This document shows, piece by piece, positions 34,120-42,361 of a DNA stretch of 64,000 nucleotides (position 1 is the first letter of the stretch; the number at the start of each line of letters is the position of its first letter). Under the pieces are notes generated by a model. The model searched no databases and was not told the DNA's origin. It was given only the letters and a program-made list of their open reading frames with translations. A program made the position numbers and the translations under genes. The DNA lies in NCBI GenBank assembly GCA_016713325.1, contig JADJPJ010000095.1, forward strand, positions 1 through 64,000, given 5' to 3'. Source of the DNA: Candidatus Flexifilum affinis. GTDB taxonomy: Bacteria; Chloroflexota; Anaerolineae; Aggregatilineales; Phototrophicaceae.

Positions 34120-35409
34120 TTAGCGGAGCAGAATGCGATCGCCCTGTAACGAGAAACAGCCAATCTCATCCACAAGCCATTCAACCCACGACAAGATAGT
34201 CCGCCGACGACGTGGCACAGTGCTCCCACTATAGCGCGATTCGCCGGAAAGGGTTCGCACACCGCCGATGACATCATCAATATCGTTGAAGGTAAAGTTA
34301 CGGCGCTTCTGTGCACGCTCGACCAACTCAACGAAGATCCAGGAGTTAACAATCAGTTTCGCAAAGATCTCAGGTTTTTCCTGAGGCGGTATTGAAAGCA
34401 GCAGGATGCCGAGTTCTGTCAGCAGATATCCCTGGTCACGCGAATGCTGAATCAAACCGAGATATTCGGCAGCTTCGCGGTAGTAGTTGCTTTGCCGCTG
34501 ATCGAAGACAAAATAGTCTGCAACTTCCTGTGCACGGTTGAAGCCGGCTTCAACGACGACAAGCAGTTCAAACACTTTGTTCAAGTCATCTGCTTGCGGC
34601 GCGATCGAGTTTTTCGTCTGGAAGCGGATGTCCATCAGATCATGAATCGTCAAATCGCGCGGCGCTTCCAGACGATAGAGCGCGCACCGGACCACTTCGG
34701 CTGAAGCCGGGTTCAGCTTGTCCGTAAAAACAAACTCATAGAGACTGTACTGTGTCGAGGCAATGTCGTAGGCAAGGAAGATGTTGCGGACACGCTTGCG
34801 CGGTTCTACCAGGTTTGAAAAATGACGGAATGGATAGTAAAGCTGGCGGATGTTGATATGCCTGGGTAAACCGATTTTTGCCTCAAGCAGCACGACCTCA
34901 CGGAAACCCTCATAACCCGAGTCCACTTCGATCTGGACAGACTCAACCGTGATTAGGCTTCCTGAAAATTGGAATTCAAATCGTGACGTGTACTCTCTTC
35001 CGCGAATAGTCTGATAGAGCTCATCTATCCCGAGGAAGTCCCTCAAAATCCCGACGTTGTAGGCTTGATCGATGTATTGAGCCTCGCTGCTGCCACGCCC
35101 TGCTGTATAGAGAGGAAAAGGCAAAGTCGGCTCAATTGAGTTGAGGGTCGTGCACTGAGGAACTTCCACAAACAGGCTGCCTGGGACGAGCAGGTACTGG
35201 CCATTTCTGATGGGAAGCACTGTGTAACCAGCATCGTGTAATGGTGCAGGAAGCTGCTCAGGAGTGTCGAACTTAGCCATCAAGCGGGGTTCGCGACCAC
35301 TCAGGTTTTTCAGCTCGGTCGCGTCAACAAGGTATGTCGATTGGTCGAACTGAATCTCTTTTGCCTCTATGTAGCGCTGCCAGGCCTTATCGTTCTCGGT
35401 TGGGGCCAT
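34120..35409 (-). CDS. Probable type II restriction endonuclease (PD-(D/E)XK)
   Basis: A 429-residue protein four bases after the methylase stop. The central region has VQIEVDSGYEGFREVVLLEA followed by KIG, an Asp then Glu-x-Lys arrangement that fits the PD-(D/E)XK nuclease core. QLYYPFRHFSNLVEPRKRVRN follows. The C-terminal part (AAEYLGLIQHSRDQGYLLTE LGILLLSI) looks like a winged helix. Pairing with a Dam-type methylase is the usual type II restriction layout, and GATC would be the simplest guess for the site, but this cannot be proven from sequence. The base composition is lower in GC than its neighbours, suggesting acquisition. Confidence 0.7.
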   Translation of the reverse strand: MAPTENDKAWQRYIEAKEIQFDQSTYLVDATELKNLSGREPRLMAKFDTPEQLPAPLHDAGYTVLPIRNGQYLLVPGSLFVEVPQCTTLNSIEPTLPFPLYTAGRGSSEAQYIDQAYNVGILRDFLGIDELYQTIRGREYTSRFEFQFSGSLITVESVQIEVDSGYEGFREVVLLEAKIGLPRHINIRQLYYPFRHFSNLVEPRKRVRNIFLAYDIASTQYSLYEFVFTDKLNPASAEVVRCALYRLEAPRDLTIHDLMDIRFQTKNSIAPQADDLNKVFELLVVVEAGFNRAQEVADYFVFDQRQSNYYREAAEYLGLIQHSRDQGYLLTELGILLLSIPPQEKPEIFAKLIVNSWIFVELVERAQKRRNFTFNDIDDVIGGVRTLSGESRYSGSTVPRRRRTILSWVEWLVDEIGCFSLQGDRILLR

Positions 35410-35413
35410 GATG

Positions 35414-36250
35414 TCATGAGGGAGCGAAATTTGTTACCAGGAGTTCGATAATCTCACCGCGTCCATCCGCTCGGCTGTTGATCTGACGCCGCGCGCGGAT
35501 CTCGTGAACCGAAAAATCTCGGTAAAGGTCGTAAATCAGCGGGGCGCTGGAGTTGCTCAACATGACGCGGCATCCGCGCTCCGACAACGCTGCGAACGCG
35601 CGCGCGAGGCGACGCTGCTCATCGCTGCTGAATCCGCCGCTTGTGTAGCCGGTGAAATTTGAAGTGGCGCTGAGGGGCTCATACGGGGGATCGAAGTAGA
35701 TCAGATCGCCTTCAGCGGCGCCCTGAACGGCTTCTTCGAAATCAGATTTACGGATATCGGCATGTCGCAGAGCATCACTGGCAGCGCGTAATCCGGGCTC
35801 GTCGCAAATCGTGGGGTTCGTGTATCGGCCAAACGGCACATTGAACTGGCCCTGTCGATTGACGCGAAACAGGCCATTGAAACATGTTTTGTTGAGAAAA
35901 ATCAGGCGAGCTGCGCGCTCAACGGGAGTCAGGGTCTGAGGATCCTGTGCGCGTACTGCATAAAAATAGTCTTTGTCGTTGTAGTGTGGCCGAAGCGCTT
36001 CGATCAACTCGTCTACTTGCTTCTGGACAACCTGATAGACCTCAATCAAAGCAGCATTCTGATCGTATAGAAAGCTCACCGGGGGTGCACTGCCGACGAA
36101 CGGCTCGTAGGTGCGGCGGATCTGCGCGCGGCGGGAAGTAGGCGTCAAACTGCTTGAGCAGCGCACCTTTTCCACCCGCCCACTTGATGAAGGGCCGGCC
36201 ATCGGCGCGGCATGGGCAGGTACAAGGTGTGATTCAGTCGTTCGGCTCAT
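35414..36250 (-). CDS. D12-class (Dam-type) adenine-N6 DNA methyltransferase, motif I garbled by two indels
   Basis: About 278 residues. The catalytic motif IV is IYFDPPYEPLS, and further family pieces are RRTYEPFVGS, FLNKTCFNGLFRVNRQGQFN and RVMLSNSS. The frame is open from ATG 36250, but residues about 20-45 (PSSSGRVEKVRCSSSLTPTS) are not family-like. In another frame this segment reads PFIKWAGGKGALLKQFDAYF, the S-adenosylmethionine-binding motif I. One indel near 36195-36200 and a compensating one near 36140-36150 explain this. Corrected, the enzyme is complete. It would protect host DNA from the endonuclease encoded four bases downstream. Confidence 0.85.
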   Translation of the reverse strand: MSRTTESHLVPAHAAPMAGPSSSGRVEKVRCSSSLTPTSRRAQIRRTYEPFVGSAPPVSFLYDQNAALIEVYQVVQKQVDELIEALRPHYNDKDYFYAVRAQDPQTLTPVERAARLIFLNKTCFNGLFRVNRQGQFNVPFGRYTNPTICDEPGLRAASDALRHADIRKSDFEEAVQGAAEGDLIYFDPPYEPLSATSNFTGYTSGGFSSDEQRRLARAFAALSERGCRVMLSNSSAPLIYDLYRDFSVHEIRARRQINSRADGRGEIIELLVTNFAPS

Positions 36251-36324
36251 GCGGCCGACTAACCCTCAGGCGCGCCTGCCCCTGAGCACGCCCACTCATC
36301 GGCGCGACCGCGGCGCCGGATGCC

Positions 36325-36510
36325 TTACAGCTTGCGCGAGATAGAGATCATCACGCCGATCGCCGCTCCGAGCAAGATGAGCGAGCCGGCGATGTTGAGG
36401 ATCCAGTCTATGCTCGGGCTGGTGAACGAGATGCTCATCAGCACCACGCCCACCACCAACATGGCCAGCGGCTCCCACAGCACGATTACACTTTTGCGGA
36501 CCTTTGCCAT
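36325..36510 (-). CDS. Small two-helix membrane protein
   Basis: A 61-residue protein starting at ATG 36510 with basic N-terminus AKVRKSVIVLWEPLAMLVVG. Two hydrophobic segments (LAMLVVGVVLMSISF and ILNIAGSLILLGAAIGVMIS) are separated by a short loop, and the protein ends in RKL. An AGGTCTGAG sequence lies before the start. No family is recognised. It lies alone between the methylase and thpR, all on the minus strand. Confidence 0.6.
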   Translation of the reverse strand: MAKVRKSVIVLWEPLAMLVVGVVLMSISFTSPSIDWILNIAGSLILLGAAIGVMISISRKL

Positions 36511-36659
36511 CTCAGACCTCCCGTGAACAGCGTAGCGCTGCGCAGCATGTCCTGCTTACAGCGTACCGCCGAGCGGAGAGCGCGTGATCACGGTTCGGAC
36601 GTGAAGATCTTCCTGTTTTGCGGGAGGAAACGAAACGCACCCCCTCGCCAGTAAAGGGG

Positions 36660-37214
36660 TCAGGGGGTGCGGTTCAGCGGAAATGACGCCAGCCGCGCGT
36701 AGCGCGCCCCCTGCGGGCTGAGCGTGCTGCTGACCAGATGGAACGCCTCCGCCGGGAACGGATCGGCGGCAAAGGCGGCGTGCCGGGCGAGGAAGGCGTC
36801 GACGGCCGGATCGGGTTGGAACAACTTGAGCCGCGCCAGGGTGATATGCCCGCTGAAGTCGTGATCGTCGGCGGGGAAGCCCTGCGCGGTGACGGTTTGC
36901 TCGACCGCCCGGTACAGCCGCTTGAGCGGCGGGTTGGGCGCCAGGCCCACCCACAGCACGCGCGCCGGCTTGCGATCGCCGGGCGGGAAGCGGCCGACGC
37001 CTTGCAGCGTCATGTCAAAATCCGGCGAGGCGATGGCCGCCAGCGCCGTCTGCAAGGCGGGCACGCGGCTCTCGGCGATGTCGTCGCCCAGAAAGCGCAG
37101 CGTGATGTGGTAGGTGTCGCGGCGCGTCCAGGATGCGCCGGGCAGATTCGTCTTGAGCCGCTCCAGGCGGTCCTTGAGCGCATCCGGCAGATCGATGGCG
37201 ATGAACAGGCGCAT
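36660..37214 (-). CDS. thpR: RNA 2',3'-cyclic phosphodiesterase
   Basis: A 184-residue 2H-phosphoesterase from ATG 37214 (RLFIAIDLPDALKDRLERLK), the standard start of ThpR/LigT proteins. The two HxTx motifs are DTYHITLRFLGD and DFSGHITLARLKLF, the catalytic histidines of the 2H fold. The family opens 2',3'-cyclic phosphates and can ligate tRNA halves in vitro. The upstream in-frame extension to 37325 is rejected. Length and motif spacing are normal. A GC-rich palindrome (accccctcgcc...aggggtcagggggt) follows the stop at 36640-36668. Confidence 0.93.
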   Translation of the reverse strand: MRLFIAIDLPDALKDRLERLKTNLPGASWTRRDTYHITLRFLGDDIAESRVPALQTALAAIASPDFDMTLQGVGRFPPGDRKPARVLWVGLAPNPPLKRLYRAVEQTVTAQGFPADDHDFSGHITLARLKLFQPDPAVDAFLARHAAFAADPFPAEAFHLVSSTLSPQGARYARLASFPLNRTP

Positions 37215-37607
37215 AGGGAACTCCAAAGTACTGAGTTGAAAGTACTGAGGACTGATAGATAACCGAAATGAATCGTGCCGGATTAATGTGTGCTGCTCCG
37301 CCGAGGGCGCCGATGGGAAGTCCATCGACTAGGAAAGACAAGCTCACTAAAGGAGCTGGAACGCAGGCTCGTCTTTATGGTCCCTTCAGTGGACCTGTCG
37401 GTTCTGTAGCCGAGGCGCTTCAGCCCTCGGCGGTGTTCGCCACCATTACTTGAAATTCCGGCTTAAGTCCATCTCGGTTGTCCATGAGTACAAAAACAAC
37501 AGAGTGCTGAGTATAGGCCGGACCTGGGCACCGAGCAACGAAAAGTCTTCTTGGCTCGATATCCACAATAGCCTTACTCAGCACTTCTTTTGCTCAGTCC
37601 TGCTTCC
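37215..37607. other. Spacer with one palindrome, no gene seen
   Basis: This stretch of 393 bases separates the thpR start and the end of the AAA+ ATPase gene. It contains gccgaggcgcttcagccctc ggc (37410-37432), a hairpin of the small-palindrome type. It also has two similar ttgagtactgag-like and gtgctgag tracts. No protein-like frame or RNA was recognised. Confidence 0.5.
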
Positions 37608-38921
37608 TTACGCCGTCGTCTTCTTCAGCACGAAGCCGACCTCGGTGCGCTGGCGCAGGAAGTCGTCGCGCGCGTCGAGCTGATCCTTCAGCCGGCGGAA
37701 CGAGCTATCCAGCACCTCCAGCGACAGGCTGTCGCCGCTGATGTAGGCGACGCGCGTCAGCGCGTGCACCGCCACCTCGCGGATGAAGGCGCCCGGATAG
37801 CCGATCAGCTTGGGCACCAGCGCCAGGTGCGCGTCATGCCACATGTCGCCCAGGTAGGCGCGCAGCAGCTTCTCGGCATCTTCCGGCGCGCGGGCCTCCG
37901 GGATGATGAAGACGCGGTCCAGCCGGCCCGGACGCTTGAGCACGCGCTCGTCGATGGCCTCCGGGTAGTTGGTGGTCGAAAGCAGCAGCGTGCCCGCCTG
38001 GTTCAGCGGCGCTTCGCTGCCATCGAGCACGTTCAGGATCAGCGCCTTGTGCTCCGGCCGCAGATAGATGTCCAGCTCCTCCACGATCAGCAGCGTCGGC
38101 ACCTCCGACTTGGAGGCGATGGTCAGCGCGTGGTTGATCTTTTCGAACGACGCGCCATCGCCGTCGCCGCGGAGCCAGCGCTGGCTGCTGGAGATGTAGA
38201 CGACCAGGTACTGCCGCTCCAGCGCCCATTTGGCCAGCGCCGCGCAGAGCATGGTCTTGCCCGTGCCCGGCACGCCGGCAAAGAGCAGCTTGCGGAACGG
38301 CTTGAGCTTTAGCCGCTTGTAGACGTCGATGCCGTTGCGGAAGAAGCCATCCACATCGTCCATGATCTCGCTCTTCAGCGACTCGGGCAGGATGATGTCC
38401 TCCCACTCGACATGTGTCTCGAAGGCATCCTCGCGCCCGCCGACCACGACGACCTTGCCGGTCGGCTCCTCGGCCACGGCCAGTTTATACACTTCCTTCT
38501 CGAAGACATCCCAGGACAGGATGAATTCGCGCGGCACATTGGCCACGGCGACGATCCATCCGTCCTCGTCGGTGGCGGCGCCGGCGACCAGCACCTCGAC
38601 CGTTTCCGCCCCATTCGACGACTCGAACCGGTACAGGTAAGCGCCGGTGCGCGCGGATACCACTGCCGAGCGGCCGAGCTGGTACATGCGCGGCACGATC
38701 GGGCAGTCGATGGCCTCGACTCCGGCGAACCGGAACCCCTCCGGGAGCATCAGCGCCCGGTCAAACTTCGCCAGTGCGTCTTCATGGAGCGTCTCTCCGG
38801 ACGACCAGAGGGTGAGGCGATCCGGCGCGGTGGGGTAGCGCCGCTCGCGCTCCTCTTCCAGCCAGGCGCCCAGAATCTCGCTCTTCAGCCGCATGGCTTC
38901 AGAACTGCTGCAAGCTGCCAT
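37608..38921 (-). CDS. AAA+ ATPase (single ATPase domain with N-terminal adaptor-like domain)
   Basis: About 437 residues from ATG 38921. The N-terminal 200 residues are an unassigned alpha/beta domain (LPEGFRFAGVEAIDCPIVPR, AVVSARTGAYLYRFESSNGA). The ATPase has Walker A FAGVPGTGKTMLCAALAKWA, Walker B TLLIVEELDIYL with two acidic residues, sensor 1 LLLSTTNYPEAID and the arginine finger region ERVLKRPGRLDRVF. It resembles the classic AAA clade (FtsH/Cdc48/BCS1-like) and should form hexamers that remodel proteins. No protease domain or membrane helix is present. No operon partner is visible, so the substrate is unknown. Confidence 0.88.
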   Translation of the reverse strand: MAACSSSEAMRLKSEILGAWLEEERERRYPTAPDRLTLWSSGETLHEDALAKFDRALMLPEGFRFAGVEAIDCPIVPRMYQLGRSAVVSARTGAYLYRFESSNGAETVEVLVAGAATDEDGWIVAVANVPREFILSWDVFEKEVYKLAVAEEPTGKVVVVGGREDAFETHVEWEDIILPESLKSEIMDDVDGFFRNGIDVYKRLKLKPFRKLLFAGVPGTGKTMLCAALAKWALERQYLVVYISSSQRWLRGDGDGASFEKINHALTIASKSEVPTLLIVEELDIYLRPEHKALILNVLDGSEAPLNQAGTLLLSTTNYPEAIDERVLKRPGRLDRVFIIPEARAPEDAEKLLRAYLGDMWHDAHLALVPKLIGYPGAFIREVAVHALTRVAYISGDSLSLEVLDSSFRRLKDQLDARDDFLRQRTEVGFVLKKTTA

Positions 38922-39106
38922 GGTTCTCTTTTCTTCCGCCGAATACGGTCTGGCGATTCCCGACAAAAAGCGAGGCGCGTGCGATGTTCACGCGTCCCGC
39001 ATGGAACAGGATAACATGAGTCCTCAAGCATGTCTATGGGGTTGTTGAAGGGTCATAAAAGGCAAACAGACCCCGCCGGCGCAGGATCGGCGGGGTCCAG
39101 GGATCT

Positions 39107-40012
39107 CTACGGACATGGACCGGTCGTATCGCCATGCGCCAAGTGCACCTCGGCCGCTGCCTGCCCCACCATGATGGTGTGGGCGATGTCCGGGTTGCCC
39201 GACGGCCGGTGGCAGATCGCGACGCCGGCGAAACCAGTGTCATCGTCGTCGCCGTCGCCATCCTCACCATCATCGTCGCCCGGTTCGACATCGCCGATCA
39301 CGCCCTGCTCAGTAATCAGCTCCGCCGGCGTGACGCCATACTCCGTCCAGATCGCCTGCCAGCTCTCGCCCAGATCCACGCGCTGCAAGAGGGCATCGGC
39401 ATTATCGTCAAAGGCCTCCGCCAGCAGCAGGGCATAGACGATATGCGTGTAGCTGAATCCCTGGCAAATCCAGGCATCGACCGCATGGTCTGATTCACCG
39501 AATTCCAGGACCAGGCTGTCGGCGATGGGCGAAGGGGTGAAGGTGTCGCAGGCCGTCTGATCGCCCTCACACGGTCCCATCGTGTCGCCATGATTGGCGA
39601 TATGCATCTCGGCCGCAGCAGGATCGATGATCAGCGAGTGGGCATTGTCCGGGTTGCCGGTTGGGACGTGGCAAATAACGACTCCATCGTCAGCCGGGCG
39701 GTCGTCGCCCTCGTCGTTGCCGCCATCCTCCAGCGCTTCGGCCTGGACCACCAGCACCGCGTTGTCAGCCAGCAGAATGCCCGTCACGGCAGCCTCCTCG
39801 CCGACGACCAGAGCGGAGATATCCATGCCTTCATTCAGAAAGAGGGGCAGCCCATCGAACACCACCGTGTTGCCGTCGACGGACTCGACCGTGCCCTCGA
39901 GGCGAAGCTGGATCATCGGTTCCTGCGCATTCGCCGCGCGCGGTATCCCGGCGGCAATAGCGATCATCAGCAGGACCGCCCTCGTCAGAGTGAACAGCGC
40001 CATACGTTTCAT
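39107..40012 (-). CDS. Secreted protein with two CHxPxGNP repeats (paralogue of 40156-42216)
   Basis: About 301 residues from ATG 40012. The signal peptide (KRMALFTLTRAVLLMIAIAA ... ANAQ) is followed by a DUF5666-like small beta domain (QLRLEGTVESVDGNTVVFDG). Then come repeat 1 VVICHVPTGNPDNAHSLIID...HIANHGDTMGPC, a 100-residue helical domain (CDTFTPSPIADSLVLEFGES ... AIWTEYGVTPAELITEQG), an Asp-rich linker and repeat 2 VAICHRPSGNPDIAHTIMVG...HLAHGDTTGPC. The paired Cys and His of each repeat (C-H...H-x-A-H-G-D...C) look like a small metal site or disulfide-closed loop. Function unknown; extracellular. Confidence 0.75.
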   Translation of the reverse strand: MKRMALFTLTRAVLLMIAIAAGIPRAANAQEPMIQLRLEGTVESVDGNTVVFDGLPLFLNEGMDISALVVGEEAAVTGILLADNAVLVVQAEALEDGGNDEGDDRPADDGVVICHVPTGNPDNAHSLIIDPAAAEMHIANHGDTMGPCEGDQTACDTFTPSPIADSLVLEFGESDHAVDAWICQGFSYTHIVYALLLAEAFDDNADALLQRVDLGESWQAIWTEYGVTPAELITEQGVIGDVEPGDDDGEDGDGDDDDTGFAGVAICHRPSGNPDIAHTIMVGQAAAEVHLAHGDTTGPCP

Positions 40013-40155
40013 GGCCCATCTCAACCCCACAACTGGACTGCTTCCATAAGCACCTTAGCAGGGCGTCACCACGAATCGAATAGGCCAGGAGGTGCATTTT
40101 GGGGAGGGCCAGTCGTCGGATCAACCACTGACCCCCTTCGCTGTTGTGTTTGCCG

Positions 40156-42216
40156 CTAGGGGCAGGGACCCAGGGTATCGCCGTGGGCGAGATGACCGGG
40201 TAGTTCCACCGGGCTGATGACCATGGTCTGTGCTGCGCCCGGGTTCCCTGGGGGGATGTGGCAGATCGTGATCAGGTCCAGGATCTGCGTCGGCTCTGCG
40301 GTGGGTTCCTGGGTTGGAACTGCTGTCGGAACCGCTGTTGGAACCGCCGTGGGTGGAGTCGTCGGCGGCTGGGTGGGCACCGATGTGTTGGTCGGCGGAA
40401 TCGGCGTGAAGGTCAGCGTCGGCGGGCTGGTCGGTGGAATGGGTGTATTGGTCCGCGTGGGTGGGTTGGTTGGCACCGGCGTGTTGGTCGGCGGAATCGG
40501 CGTGAAGGTCAGCGTCGGCGGGCTGGTGGGTGGAATGGGTGTATTGGTCCGCGTCCAGGTGTTGGTCGGCACTGGCGTATTCGTCAGCGTTGGCGGTCGC
40601 GTATGAGTTGGCACCGGCGTATTCGTCAGCGTCGGCGGTCGCGTATGGGTTGGCACCGGCGTATTCGTCAGCGTCGGCGGCCGCGTGTTGGTCGGCACCG
40701 GTGTATTCGTCAGCGTCGGCGGAAGGGTCGGCAGCGGCGTAAAGGTCAGGCTCGCGTCACCGATCGGCCAGGGTGTTTCGGTCTGCGTCGGACCGGAAGT
40801 CTCGGTTACGGTCTGGCTCGGTTCGGGCGTGAAGGTCACCCGGGGTGGACAGGGCGATCCGGACACGTTCGTCGGCGTCCAGGTCTGCGTTGGCGACGGG
40901 GTCGACGATGGCGTTGGGGACCCGCCTGGGGCGACCGTCGTCGTCAGCGTGCCGGTCGGCGAAGCCGTCCAGGTGGGCGATGGCGTATACGTCGGTGTCG
41001 GCGGGCAGGTTGGCGACGGCGTAAAGGTCGCTGAAGGGGTCTCCGTCGGCGAGGGCGTCCACGTGGGCGAGACGGTCCCGATCGCCGAAGGCATTTCTGT
41101 CGCCGAGGCGGTGAAGCTGGCCGTGAGGGTCGGCGCGATGGTGGCCGTCATCGACGGGGTGAAGGTTGCCGACGTGGTTCTCGTCGGCGATGGCGTCCTC
41201 GTGAGAGAGGGCGTCCAGGTCAGGGACGGCGTCCGGGTGGGCGAAGTGGTCCAGGTCAGCGAGGGCGTTCGGGTCAGGGAGGGCGTGCGGGTGGGCGAGG
41301 CAGTGTAGCTGGGCGTGATCGTTGGAACCGGGGTCTCGGTCGGCGGAGTGTCACTCTCGCAGGTCCCAAACGTGTCGCCGTGCGCCAGATGGACGCTGGC
41401 GGCCGCCTGCCCGACCACAATGGTATGCTGGTTTTCCGGGCCACTCAGAGGGACATGGCACACTGCCGATCCGCTCAAGAGGCTGGACGAACCTTCGGGT
41501 GGGGCATCGCCGATCAGGCCGCGTTCGGCAACCAGTTCTTCCGGCGTGACGCCATAGCTCGTCCAGATCGTATCCCAGGACCCGCCCAGGGCGATGCTCT
41601 GAAGGAGCGCATCAGCGTCGTCCGAGAAGCGATCCGCCACCAGCAGCGCGGAAATAATGTCGGAAACGGGATGACCCTGGCACGCCCACGCGTGCAACGC
41701 CGTCGGGTCGACGGCGAATTCGCGGGTCAGGCTGGCGATAATCGGGGAAGGGGCAAGCGTGTCACAGGCATTGGCCGGGTCGCTGTCACCGCAGGATCCG
41801 ACCGTATTGCCCGGGTTGGACAGGAGGCGTTCGACCTCTTCAGGGGCGATCAGCAGGGTGTGCGCGTCTCTGGGATTGCCGGGCGGAGAATGGCAGATGG
41901 CGACTGGCTCAACGTCCGCCGCCTCGACGGGTTCGGCGGGGCTGGCCAGCACTTCCGCCTGATCGGCGAACAGGCTGTTGTCGGGCAGCAGCACGCCGCT
42001 GGCGCTGACCCGCGCTCCGGCGGTCATCCCCGTGGCGTCCACGCCGCCGTCGAGCAAGACAGTCATGCCGTCAAGAACCAGCGTCCGCCAGACGAGCGAC
42101 TCCACCATGCCTTCAACACGAAGGCGAATCGTCGGTTCGCGCGCCACGGAGGTGCCCGAAAACAGCACCAGCAGCGCGATCAACCCGACCAGGCTGAACA
42201 GCGCCACACGCCTCAC
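40156..42216 (-). CDS. Secreted CHxPxGNP-repeat protein with long Thr-Pro stalk
   Basis: About 686 residues from GTG 42216 (RRVALFSLVGLIALLVLFSG signal). The order matches the neighbour at 39107-40012: a DUF5666-like domain (IRLRVEGMVESLVWRTLVLD), repeat VAICHSPPGNPRDAHTLLIA, the helical middle domain (PIIASLTREFAVDPTALHAW ... YGVTPEELVAERG), and repeat SAVCHVPLSGPENQHTIVVG. A roughly 330-residue Thr/Pro/Ser stalk follows, then a last repeat (TICHIPPGNPGAAQTMVISP ... HLAHGDTLGPC). The open frame runs upstream to 43695 only because the MFS gene before it is frameshifted. The stalk suggests a protein that holds the last repeat away from the cell surface. No anchor is recognised. Confidence 0.72.
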   Translation of the reverse strand: MRRVALFSLVGLIALLVLFSGTSVAREPTIRLRVEGMVESLVWRTLVLDGMTVLLDGGVDATGMTAGARVSASGVLLPDNSLFADQAEVLASPAEPVEAADVEPVAICHSPPGNPRDAHTLLIAPEEVERLLSNPGNTVGSCGDSDPANACDTLAPSPIIASLTREFAVDPTALHAWACQGHPVSDIISALLVADRFSDDADALLQSIALGGSWDTIWTSYGVTPEELVAERGLIGDAPPEGSSSLLSGSAVCHVPLSGPENQHTIVVGQAAASVHLAHGDTFGTCESDTPPTETPVPTITPSYTASPTRTPSLTRTPSLTWTTSPTRTPSLTWTPSLTRTPSPTRTTSATFTPSMTATIAPTLTASFTASATEMPSAIGTVSPTWTPSPTETPSATFTPSPTCPPTPTYTPSPTWTASPTGTLTTTVAPGGSPTPSSTPSPTQTWTPTNVSGSPCPPRVTFTPEPSQTVTETSGPTQTETPWPIGDASLTFTPLPTLPPTLTNTPVPTNTRPPTLTNTPVPTHTRPPTLTNTPVPTHTRPPTLTNTPVPTNTWTRTNTPIPPTSPPTLTFTPIPPTNTPVPTNPPTRTNTPIPPTSPPTLTFTPIPPTNTSVPTQPPTTPPTAVPTAVPTAVPTQEPTAEPTQILDLITICHIPPGNPGAAQTMVISPVELPGHLAHGDTLGPCP
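40320..41300 (-). repeat. Thr-Pro stalk repeats inside the secreted protein gene
   Basis: The coding region for the stalk consists of short degenerate tandem repeats. The clearest are four to five copies of a 14-codon unit PPTLTNTPVPTNTR at about 40590-40720. A second unit, PPTSPPTLTFTPIPPTNT, occurs twice (40390-40550). The rest is TPSxTxTPS-type. Such tracts vary in length through recombination. Confidence 0.85.
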
Positions 42217-42361
42217 GGGTAATCTGAGCCCCCACAACTCAACTGCCCCTGATCGCAGAGTAGCAGGAAAGTCCTGGCTTGAGATGGGCCATACGGCGGA
42301 TTTTCGTGGCCGCGAAAACCCACGCGAACCCGGCTGTTGGCGTGAGATCAGCCGATCAGTC

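Noticed and set aside
33456..34352. Longer N-terminus for the P-loop protein
   Set aside because: The extra 87 codons lie over the endonuclease gene and are not protein-like; GTG 34091 has a ribosome site.
40320..41300. Regular spaced repeats that look CRISPR-like by eye
   Set aside because: They are tandem, protein-coding Thr-Pro repeats in frame, with no unique spacers and no cas genes.
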